Positions 18,056 to 24,971 of a stretch of 64,000 bases of DNA are shown here, one piece after another. Below the pieces are notes generated by a model. It was not told the origin of the DNA. It made no database searches and was given only the letters and a program-made list of their open reading frames with translations. Source of the stretch: RGIG8700 sp964568815 (lineage in GTDB: Bacteria; Bacillota; Clostridia; RGIG6154). Location: contig CAZMRY010000001.1 of the NCBI GenBank assembly GCA_964568815.1, positions 18,629 to 82,628 of the forward strand. Reading direction: 5' to 3'. A program made the position numbers and the translations under genes. Every line of letters starts with the position of its first letter. The first letter of the stretch is position 1.

Positions 18056-20515
18056 ATGAAAATTGTATTTTCAACCAAGAATGTAAATCGTGCATCTTTC
18101 CTTGATATATGCCGCTATGCTTACGATTACGGATTTGAAGGCTTTGAAATACACGATGCAATAAAAGAACGCGGTCAGCATCACGACAGTATTTTGCGTC
18201 GTGACCGCACATCAGATGCTAAAAGAAAGCTTATAAACCGTAAACTTTCAGTTCCTGCACTTCGCATGCCTTATCCTGTTGAAAGTGCGGAAACTACATC
18301 AGAAATACTTGTAAAATATGTTGATATGGCTGCAAATGCCGGAATCAGCAATATTATAGTGCGTGTAGAAGAAGAAACATCTTTTGATATATTAAACGAA
18401 AAGCTTGCAGATGCAGTTAAAGCAGCTGAAAAATCAGATGTTGGAATTTTATTTGAAACAGTTGGTTTTCTTTCAGACACAGAAAATGTTATAAAAATTA
18501 TCAACCACTTCTCCTCTGCTGCAATCGGTGCATCATGGAATGTCAGAGGAACATATTTTGGTGCAGGTGAAACTGCAGAAACAACAATCAAAACACTTGG
18601 TGCATACATCAAATATGTCCGCCTTGGTGATATGAAAGACGGGAAAACAGTTTTAATCGGCGAAGGCGAACTTCCTGTTGAAAACTTAATCAATGCCCTT
18701 TCTTCACTTAACTTTGACGGATTTATCTGTGCTGCATGGAATGAAGATATAAATGATGCGGATATTGTTTTAACACACTTTGCAAACTACATTTCTTCTC
18801 TTAAAAGAGAAAAGAAAACATATGACCGTGCATATTACAACCGTTCAAAAACAGGTACTTATGTATGGAAAAAATATGATGTAATCGATGCAACTTTCTC
18901 TGATGTTCTTGACACTATGGTAGAGAATTATCCTGACCAGTATGCATTTAAGTATCCTACCCTTGATTACACAAGAACCTATGAACAATTCCGTCGTGAT
19001 GTTGACGAATGTGCTGCTGCACTCATATCACTCGGTGTAAAAGCAGGCGACCATGTTGCTGTATGGGCAACTAATGTTCCTGAATGGTACATTACTTTCT
19101 GGGCTACTACAAAAATCGGTGCTGTTCTTGTTACAGTAAATACTGCATACAAAATCCATGAAATAGAATATCTGTTAAAACAGTCAGACACTCATACTCT
19201 TGTTATGATTGAATACTGTAAGGATATTAACTACAAAGAAATAATTCAGGAGCTCTGTCCTGAACTTGAAAATCTTACACCAGGTGAACCTCTCTATTCA
19301 AAAAATCTCCCATTCCTTCGCAATGTTGTAACAGCAGGCTTTTCAATGAATGGATGTCTCACATGGGAGCAGATGCTTTCGCGTTCTGCTTTAGTACCTC
19401 GTGAAGAAGTAAGAAGAAGAGCTTCACTTGTTAAGCCTGACGATGTTTGCAATATGCAGTACACATCAGGTACAACAGGCTTTCCTAAAGGCGTTATGCT
19501 TACACATCGCAATATTGTAAATAACGGTAAAACTATCGGCGACAGAATGGATTTATCTACAGCTGACCGCATGATGATTCAGGTTCCTATGTTCCACTGT
19601 TTCGGCATGGTACTTTCTATGACCTCTATGATGACTCACGGCGGAACTCTCTGCCCTATCCCATATTTTTCACCGAAATCATCGCTCGCTTGCGTGAATG
19701 ACGAAAAAATCACCTGTTTTAACGGTGTTCCTACTATGTTTATTGCTATGTTTAATCATCCTGATTTTGCAAAAACTGATTTCTCATATATGCGCACAGG
19801 TATTATGGCAGGTGCAAACTGCCCTGCTGACTTAATGCGTCGTGCTGCAGATGAAATGAATATGAAAGAAATTATATCTGTTTACGGTCAGACAGAGGCA
19901 TCACCAGGATGCACAATGGGTGAAGTAAATGAAGACATCGACCATCGTGTTGAAACTGTTGGCAGTCCGTTTCCTGGTGTTGAATGTAAAGTTATTGACC
20001 CTGAAACAGGCGAAGAGCTTCCTGATGGAGAGAGCGGTGAGTTTGTAGCCCGTGGCTTTAACATAATGAAAGGCTATTACAAAATGCCTGAAGCAACAGC
20101 ACAGGCGATTGATGCTGACGGTTGGCTTCATTCAGGTGATATCTGTTGCAGAACTCCTGATGGTTATTACAAAGTAACAGGCAGACTTAAAGATATGATT
20201 ATCCGTGGCGGTGAAAACCTCTATCCTCGTGAAATTGAAGAATTTTATCTGACAAATCCTAAGGTAAGAGATGTTCAGGTAGTTGGTGTACCTGATGAAA
20301 AATATGGTGAAGAATGTTGTGCATGGATTATTCTTCACAAGGGTGAAACTGCTGACGAAAACGAAATGAAAGAATTTGGCAACGCATCAATTGCAAGACA
20401 CAAGGTTCCTAAGTATTTCTTATTCGTTAAGGAATTCCCTATGAACGCTGCAGGTAAAATTTTAAAATATAAAATGCGTGACGAATCAACAGAAATTTTA
20501 GGTCTTAAAAAATAA
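18056..20515 (+). CDS. TIM-barrel isomerase-like domain fused to acyl-CoA synthetase
   Basis: 819 residues; ATG at 18056 with AGGAGG 7 bp upstream, next to the stop of the LeuA-like gene. Residues 1 to about 255 resemble a sugar-isomerase/AP-endonuclease-2 barrel (YGFEGFEIHDAIKERGQHH). From about 280 on lies a complete AMP-forming ligase: YTSGTTGFPKGVMLTHRN (P-loop), YGQTEASPGCTMG, GWLHSGDICC, KDMIIRGGENLYPREIEE and the catalytic Lys in NAAGKILKYKMRD. It should activate a carboxylic acid to its CoA thioester. The barrel's role is unknown. The Leu T-box suggests a branched-chain acid substrate. Confidence 0.85.
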   Translation: MKIVFSTKNVNRASFLDICRYAYDYGFEGFEIHDAIKERGQHHDSILRRDRTSDAKRKLINRKLSVPALRMPYPVESAETTSEILVKYVDMAANAGISNIIVRVEEETSFDILNEKLADAVKAAEKSDVGILFETVGFLSDTENVIKIINHFSSAAIGASWNVRGTYFGAGETAETTIKTLGAYIKYVRLGDMKDGKTVLIGEGELPVENLINALSSLNFDGFICAAWNEDINDADIVLTHFANYISSLKREKKTYDRAYYNRSKTGTYVWKKYDVIDATFSDVLDTMVENYPDQYAFKYPTLDYTRTYEQFRRDVDECAAALISLGVKAGDHVAVWATNVPEWYITFWATTKIGAVLVTVNTAYKIHEIEYLLKQSDTHTLVMIEYCKDINYKEIIQELCPELENLTPGEPLYSKNLPFLRNVVTAGFSMNGCLTWEQMLSRSALVPREEVRRRASLVKPDDVCNMQYTSGTTGFPKGVMLTHRNIVNNGKTIGDRMDLSTADRMMIQVPMFHCFGMVLSMTSMMTHGGTLCPIPYFSPKSSLACVNDEKITCFNGVPTMFIAMFNHPDFAKTDFSYMRTGIMAGANCPADLMRRAADEMNMKEIISVYGQTEASPGCTMGEVNEDIDHRVETVGSPFPGVECKVIDPETGEELPDGESGEFVARGFNIMKGYYKMPEATAQAIDADGWLHSGDICCRTPDGYYKVTGRLKDMIIRGGENLYPREIEEFYLTNPKVRDVQVVGVPDEKYGEECCAWIILHKGETADENEMKEFGNASIARHKVPKYFLFVKEFPMNAAGKILKYKMRDESTEILGLKK

Positions 20516-20527
20516 TTAAAAAAAGTA

Positions 20528-20556
20528 TTGACAATTCAAAAGAACCGTTGTATAAT
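20528..20556 (+). promoter_or_regulatory. Promoter of the second T-box unit
   Basis: Perfect -35 TTGACA (20528-20533), a 17-bp spacer and perfect -10 TATAAT (20551-20556). Confidence 0.9.
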
Positions 20557-20559
20557 AAT

Positions 20560-20846
20560 CACAAATTTGAATATCACAAAGAACGACTATGACGAAGACG
20601 GTCGGATTGTGAAGCCCTGAGAGAGTTGCCGGTTGGTGCGAGGCAAAGGTGAATCTTTCCAATGACCTATCACTTCTGAGTCGGAGGACCGAAAGGCAAA
20701 GCTGAGTAGACTCCTTCCGTAATGCTGCGTAAAAGCAAAGGACTTGATAGAGTCCGTAAAGTGACGGAATTTTTTCCGTAATTTGAGTGGTACCGCGGGT
20801 ATAATAACTCGTCTCAAAAGAAATCTTTTTGAGACGGGTTTTTTGT
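20560..20846 (+). ncRNA. T-box leader, branched-chain amino acid specifier uncertain
   Basis: GAGTGGTACCGCGGGT at 20785-20800 is the T-box. The distal stem I part CTGAGAGAGTTGCCGG and GGTGCGAGGC matches the first leader. The terminator GTCTCAAAAGA/TCTTTTTGAGAC (20811-20835) is followed by GGGTTTTTTG. The canonical AGTA/GAA pair around the specifier is not evident. By helix placement CTG (Leu, just before GTCG pairing with CGAC) or ATC (Ile) are possible codons. The leader controls the HTH-cupin-acyl-CoA synthetase gene, which starts 44 bp later. Confidence 0.88.
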
Positions 20847-20889
20847 TTTATTCAAACCGTATCAACGGAAATGAAAGGAGACAAAAGAA

Positions 20890-23187
20890 ATGGATTACAA
20901 TTTAAAAGAAGTTGCAGGAAGAATCAGAGACCTCAGAGAAGCAAAAGGCTATACACCTGATGAGCTTGCTAAGCTTACTGGCGTAACTGTTGAGGATTAC
21001 AAAATTCTTGAAGAAGGCGAAACTGATTTCAGCTTCACTTTTATCTACAAGTGTGCAAAAGCTTGTGGTGTTGAAGTAGTTGATATTTTAGAGGGAACAA
21101 GTTCAACTCTTACATCATTTGCTATCACAAGAAAAGGCGAAGGTCTTAAAATTATCAAAAAGCAAGGTGTTGTTTACAACAACTTAGCTCCTAAATTCAA
21201 AGATAAGCTTGCTGAACCTTTCCTTGTTAAATTCCCCTACCTTGCAGAAGAACAGAACGCTCCTATAAAGCTTAATTCTCATAACGGACAGGAATTTGAT
21301 GTTATCGTTAAAGGATCACTTAAGGTTCAGGTTGGAAACCATGTAGATATACTCAACGAAGGCGATTCTATTTTCTATAACAGTATCATCCCCCACGGTA
21401 TGATTGCAGTTAGTGAAGGAGGATGTGAATTCCACGCTGTTGTACTCAACCCACAGGATGGTCAGGTAAGTGAAGAATATCCTGAAGCTCCGTTTATTGC
21501 TGCAAAAGCTGCAGTTGTTCAGAACAAAACTGAAACAGTTGCAGATAAATTTATTGAATCATCCTATGATGAAAATGGTGTATTTAACGGAATTACATTC
21601 AAAAATGAAGATAAATTCAACTTTGCATTCGACTGTGTTGATGCAATCGCTGAAAAGAATCCTGATAAACTTGCAATGATGTGGGTCGCAAATGACAAAA
21701 CTGACCGAAAGTTTACTTTCGGCGATATGAAAAAATATTCTGCAAAAACTGCAAACTATTTTGAATCACTTGGTATCAAAAAAGGCGATACAGTAATGCT
21801 CGTTTTAAAGAGACATTATCAGTTCTGGTTCTGTATGCTTGCACTTCATAAAATCGGTGCTATTGCAATCCCTGCAACAAACCAGCTTGTTGAACACGAT
21901 TTCACATACAGATATAAGGCTGCAAAGGTTAAAGCTATAGTTTGCACAGCGGATGGTGATGTTTCAACAGAAGCAGAAAAGGCTGCATCTGAGTTCCCTG
22001 GAATGATAAAAGTTCTTGTTGGCGGAGAAAAAGAAGGCTGGAACAACTTCAATGTTGAAATGGAAAGATTCAGCACACACTACTTCCGTAATGAAAACAC
22101 TCCTTGCGGTGACGACCCGATGCTTATGCTCTTTACTTCAGGAACAACAGGATATCCTCGTATTGCAACACATTCTTATAAATATGCATTAGGACATTAT
22201 CCTACAGCTAAACACTGGCATAATGTTAACCCTGACGGACTTCACTTTACAATTTCAGACACAGGCTGGGGTAAAGCTCTCTGGGGCAAACTCTATGGAC
22301 AATGGCTTTGCGAAGCAGCACAATTCACATACGACTTTGACCGTTTCCATTCAGAAGATATTTTGCCAATGTTTGCAAAATACAATATCACAACATTCTG
22401 TGCTCCACCGACAATGTACAGATTCTTTATCAAAGAAGATTTATCACAATATGACCTTTCATCAATTGAGTATGCAACAACAGCAGGTGAAGCACTTAAT
22501 CCTGAAGTATTTAACCAGTTCAAAAAAGCTACAGGGCTTACAATTATGGAAGGCTTTGGACAGACAGAAACAACACTTTCTATCGCAAACTTTGTTGGTA
22601 CTACACCAAAAATCGGTTCAATGGGCAGACCAAGTCCACTTTATGATGTAGTAGTTTTAGATCCTGACGGAAAGGAATGTAAAACAGGTGATGCAGGTGA
22701 AATCTGTATCCGTACAAAAGAAGGTACACCTTGCGGTCTCTTTATCGGCTATTACTTAGACGATGAGAAAACAAAGGAAGTATGGCACGACGGATACTAC
22801 CACACAGGCGACCAGGCTACAATGGACGAAGACGGATATCTCTGGTATGTGGGAAGAATTGATGATGTTATCAAATCATCAGGCTACCGTATCGGACCTT
22901 TTGAAATTGAAAGTGTTATTATGGAACTTCCTTATGTTCTTGAATGTGCAATCACTCCTGTTCCAGATGAAGTTCGCGGACAGATTGTAAAGGCCACAAT
23001 CGTACTCACAAAGGGTAATGAAGGCACAGACGAGCTTAAAAAGGAAATTCAGGAATATGTTAAGACACATACAGCACCTTACAAATACCCAAGAATTGTT
23101 GAATTCGTTGACGAACTTCCAAAAACAATCAGCGGTAAAGTAAGAAGAGTTGAAATCCGTAACAAAGACCTTGAGAAAAACAAATAA
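20890..23187 (+). CDS. HTH-cupin-acyl-CoA synthetase fusion protein
   Basis: 765 residues; ATG at 20890 with AAAGGAG 7 bp upstream. Residues 5-66 are an XRE-type helix-turn-helix (IRDLREAKGYTPDELAKLTG). Residues about 95-185 are a cupin (VIVKGSLKVQVGNHV, SIIPHGMIAV), as in cupin-type repressors. Residues about 215-765 are an AMP-forming acyl-CoA synthetase of the medium-chain type: LFTSGTTGYPRIATHS, GFGQTETTLSI, YHTGDQATMDEDGY, VIKSSGYRIGPFEIE and the catalytic Lys in TISGKVRRVEIR. An enzyme fused to a sensor-regulator is unusual. The DNA-binding part may be vestigial or autoregulatory. Confidence 0.88.
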   Translation: MDYNLKEVAGRIRDLREAKGYTPDELAKLTGVTVEDYKILEEGETDFSFTFIYKCAKACGVEVVDILEGTSSTLTSFAITRKGEGLKIIKKQGVVYNNLAPKFKDKLAEPFLVKFPYLAEEQNAPIKLNSHNGQEFDVIVKGSLKVQVGNHVDILNEGDSIFYNSIIPHGMIAVSEGGCEFHAVVLNPQDGQVSEEYPEAPFIAAKAAVVQNKTETVADKFIESSYDENGVFNGITFKNEDKFNFAFDCVDAIAEKNPDKLAMMWVANDKTDRKFTFGDMKKYSAKTANYFESLGIKKGDTVMLVLKRHYQFWFCMLALHKIGAIAIPATNQLVEHDFTYRYKAAKVKAIVCTADGDVSTEAEKAASEFPGMIKVLVGGEKEGWNNFNVEMERFSTHYFRNENTPCGDDPMLMLFTSGTTGYPRIATHSYKYALGHYPTAKHWHNVNPDGLHFTISDTGWGKALWGKLYGQWLCEAAQFTYDFDRFHSEDILPMFAKYNITTFCAPPTMYRFFIKEDLSQYDLSSIEYATTAGEALNPEVFNQFKKATGLTIMEGFGQTETTLSIANFVGTTPKIGSMGRPSPLYDVVVLDPDGKECKTGDAGEICIRTKEGTPCGLFIGYYLDDEKTKEVWHDGYYHTGDQATMDEDGYLWYVGRIDDVIKSSGYRIGPFEIESVIMELPYVLECAITPVPDEVRGQIVKATIVLTKGNEGTDELKKEIQEYVKTHTAPYKYPRIVEFVDELPKTISGKVRRVEIRNKDLEKNK

Positions 23188-23192
23188 ACAAT

Positions 23193-23220
23193 TTAAACCC
23201 GAGCAAACGCTCGGGTTTAA
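23193..23220 (+). terminator. Terminator of the HTH-cupin-synthetase gene
   Basis: Perfect inverted repeat TTAAACCCGAGC/GCTCGGGTTTAA with an AAAC loop, 6 bp after the stop codon. The T-tract is short. Confidence 0.8.
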
Positions 23221-23314
23221 TGTTATAACAAAAGGCACACGCAAATTTGCTATTATGAAACATTAGCTGCAAACTCACTTCTTTTCATTTTTCCACTCCT
23301 TTCTAAAAGGGTTT

Positions 23315-23455
23315 TTATTCAGCAATTACAAGAGACTCATTGAGCACCTTGCCACAATAGTTACACTTATTGCAATCCTTATCACACGATGTTGTATGTA
23401 TCCAGAGATCTCCCGGTATTTTAGAACTGTCGATTACATACGGTGCAAAAACTGA
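23315..23455 (-). pseudogene. C-terminal fragment of a Cys-rich protein, cut by the phage relic
   Basis: The reverse frame reads VFAPYVIDSSKIPGDLWIHT and then SCDKDCNKCNYCGKV, ending LNESLVIAE at a stop at 23315. The Cys spacing (CX3CX2CX2C) looks like a metal-cluster tail. No start or upstream coding sequence exists, because the frame meets the phage-derived relic at about 23455. I cannot name the parent protein. The preceding 23221-23314 stretch holds nothing recognisable. Confidence 0.5.
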
Positions 23456-23750
23456 GATATTGCACTTGATATTATGTATGGCGGAAGAGGAACAGACGCT
23501 TACAATCAGGCAATGTCTACAAAAGTATCTGAGTACAGCGATAAGGCACAAGGGACTGACCTTCTTGAAAAAGAGCTTGTTGCTGAATTTACAAGAACAC
23601 AGCTTTCAAATGAGGGAGTTGTTGAAAGAATAGTTAAGGAAAACAGAAATGTTGCAACAAAAATCTACAATGCTCTTAAAAAAGCCTACACAAACATCAA
23701 AAATAAGCTTCAGGGAAAAGAAACTAGATAAGTGTATCGGTGAATTCAGA
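23456..23750 (+). pseudogene. Deleted relic of a phage polyvalent protein gene
   Basis: The frame DIALDIMYGGRGTDAYNQAM, then KELVAEFTRTQLSNEGVV and ENRNVATKIYNALKKAYTNI, matches the 3246-residue prophage protein at 35285-45025 (FDIMYGGENTDSYKEAYN, KELVANFTMKRLDEKVI, QNRNVAVRMFNALKAAYNKV, residues about 765-850). In the next frame LDKCIGEFR (23724-23750) matches a segment about 1500 residues further on in that protein. The DNA there is identical over more than 20 bases. So two distant parts are joined by deletion. This is debris of an earlier related prophage, on the opposite strand to the intact one. Confidence 0.8.
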
Positions 23751-23798
23751 ACACCCTAAAAACGGCACATATTTGATAAATTTAATATTAAACTACAT

Positions 23799-23833
23799 AA
23801 AACCCTGCTTTGCTTGATGCAAAACAGGGTTTA
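23799..23833 (-). terminator. Terminator downstream of cotJC
   Basis: AAACCCTGCTTTGC and GCAAAACAGGGTTT form a stem with one bulge and a TTGAT loop. It lies 45 bp after the cotJC stop codon. 23751-23798 and 23834-23877 show nothing else. Confidence 0.6.
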
Positions 23834-23877
23834 TCGATGGTCTGAAATCCACTTCAAATTGAAGTAGATTTTATTGT

Positions 23878-24271
23878 CTAAAAATACTTCTTGCTATTCA
23901 TCAAACACTGAATATTGTTTAATGTTTCACCAAAGCGTTGGAAGTGAATTACTTCACGCTGGCGGAGGAATTTAAGTGGTTCTAATACATCGTAGTCATC
24001 GCAGAGATCCATTAAATATTCGTAGGTTGCTCTTGCCTTTTGTTCTGCAGCCATATTTTCGGATAGATCGGTTATTGGGTCTGAGGTTACCTGAAGTGTT
24101 GCCGCAGAAAACGGATCGCCTGACGCAGACATTGGATATGCTCCGATACCATGGTCTACATAGGCATCTCCGTATGCGTTTTTGATTTGTTCCCTTGTTG
24201 CGCCCTTTAATAGCTGTCTTACCATTGTGCAAACAATTTCTTGATGTGCCAGTTCTTCCGTACCTACATCG
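23878..24271 (-). pseudogene. cotJC: Spore coat manganese catalase CotJC, 3' segment of interrupted gene
   Basis: From TEELAHQEIVCTMVRQLL to the stop at 23878 this is the C-terminal 127 residues of a CotJC/Mn-catalase protein. The metal ligands are in EELAHQE, AAEQKARATYEYL and REVIHFQRFGE. The frame now runs upstream into unrelated element sequence beyond 24271, ending at a spurious ATG at 24354. The missing middle part, ending LTDIG, lies at 34575-34682. Joining GGT at 34577-34575 to ACG at 24261-24259 gives LTDIGTEELAHQE, the expected family sequence. The protein belongs to the inner spore coat and is made in the mother cell. Confidence 0.9.
24261..24271. repeat. Left attachment core of the cotJC-intervening element
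   Basis: TACCTACATCG here and TACCTATATCG at 34574-34584 match at 10 of 11 bases and mark the exact points where cotJC is broken. Crossover within the shared TACCTA restores cotJC and closes the 10,313-bp element into a circle. Such short cores are typical of large serine recombinases. Confidence 0.85.
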
Positions 24272-24428
24272 TGTATATAATGCTCCTTTATATGAAAATG
24301 CCCTGAAACTCGCTCAAATACAGGTGTTTGAGCGTTGCCTGAAATATGGGACATGCCCTGAGTATGTAAGAAAAATCAAGGCAAAAGAACCTGAAATGAT
24401 AGTAAATGTAAAGCTATCTGTAAATTGA
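24267..24428 (+). other. Alternative 3' exon-like end of the element's serine recombinase
   Basis: This stretch encodes HRVYNAPLYENALKLAQIQV, then FERCLKYGTCPEYVRKIK, ending in NVKLSVN and TGA. It has no own start. In a circularised element it lies exactly in frame after codon 535 (TIYL) of the recombinase gene at 32975, giving a 588-residue protein. In the integrated state it is separated from that gene by 10 kb and read, if at all, only from host DNA. It overlaps the antisense extension of cotJC. Confidence 0.75.
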
Positions 24429-24441
24429 AAATTAATTCAGA

Positions 24442-24479
24442 CCAATTTGGGCGGAATTTAATTAGTCCCAATTTGGGAC
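24442..24479. promoter_or_regulatory. Palindrome, possible operator
   Basis: GTCCCAATTTGGGAC (24465-24479) is a perfect 7+1+7 palindrome. A partial copy, CCAATTTGGG, lies at 24442-24451. It sits between the recombinase end and the element's first gene and could bind the small HTH protein encoded at 24753. That link is inference. Confidence 0.4.
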
Positions 24480-24506
24480 ACATTTTTTTGCAGTATAAGA
24501 GGAACT

Positions 24507-24538
24507 AACACCCGTCAATTGTGACGGGTGTTGTTTTT
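24507..24538 (+). terminator. Terminator inside the element's left end
   Basis: AACACCCGTCA/TGACGGGTGTT with an ATTG loop (24507-24532), followed by GTTTTT. In the circular form it would end the recombinase transcript. The 24539-24752 stretch holds only the promoter of the next gene. Confidence 0.85.
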
Positions 24539-24673
24539 ATGCCGAAAAAGGTGTTTGTTTTAGCAAGCACGGCATTTGTACTCCCAAAAGCCACTTGTTT
24601 GTGGCTATGCCCCTAAAACCCCAACTTGATTTTGTTGAAAAACAATAAAAATGTTGAAATTCGCCATAAAATA

Positions 24674-24702
24674 TTGATTTTCATAATTGATTGTGCTATA
24701 AT
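24674..24702 (+). promoter_or_regulatory. Promoter of the HTH-hsd operon
   Basis: -35 TTGATT (24674-24679), a 17-bp spacer and -10 TATAAT (24697-24702), 50 bp before the HTH gene. Confidence 0.75.
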
Positions 24703-24752
24703 ATATAATAATGTATTGTAAATTATTATTGTAGCCGAAAGGATGAATAAGA

Positions 24753-24953
24753 ATGGCAGTTACTTATAATAAATTGTGGCATCTTCTGCTTGACAGAGGT
24801 ATGAAGAAAAAAGAGTTGCAGGAAATGGCAGAGCTTACAAGCCATACAATGCTTAAACTTCGCAATAATCAGGATATTTCACTTGAAGCTATGCTGAAGA
24901 TTTGTAAGTGCTTGGAATGCAATATGGAAGATATTATGGATGTAATCGAATAG
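24753..24953 (+). CDS. Small XRE-family HTH regulator
   Basis: 66 residues that are almost entirely one Cro/C1-type helix-turn-helix (LLLDRGMKKKELQEMAELTS, then LKICKCLECNMEDIMDVI). It lies 18 bp before hsdR and so probably controls the restriction operon, as C-proteins do, or the element's own promoter. It resembles the small YozG-like regulators common in Clostridia. Confidence 0.85.
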   Translation: MAVTYNKLWHLLLDRGMKKKELQEMAELTSHTMLKLRNNQDISLEAMLKICKCLECNMEDIMDVIE

Positions 24954-24971
24954 TACGAAAGGAGGGGGCTT

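Noticed and set aside
24195..24428. Independent 77-codon gene overlapping cotJC
   Set aside because: Its first third is antisense to conserved cotJC codons and no ribosome site exists; the rest is the in-frame tail of the element's recombinase.
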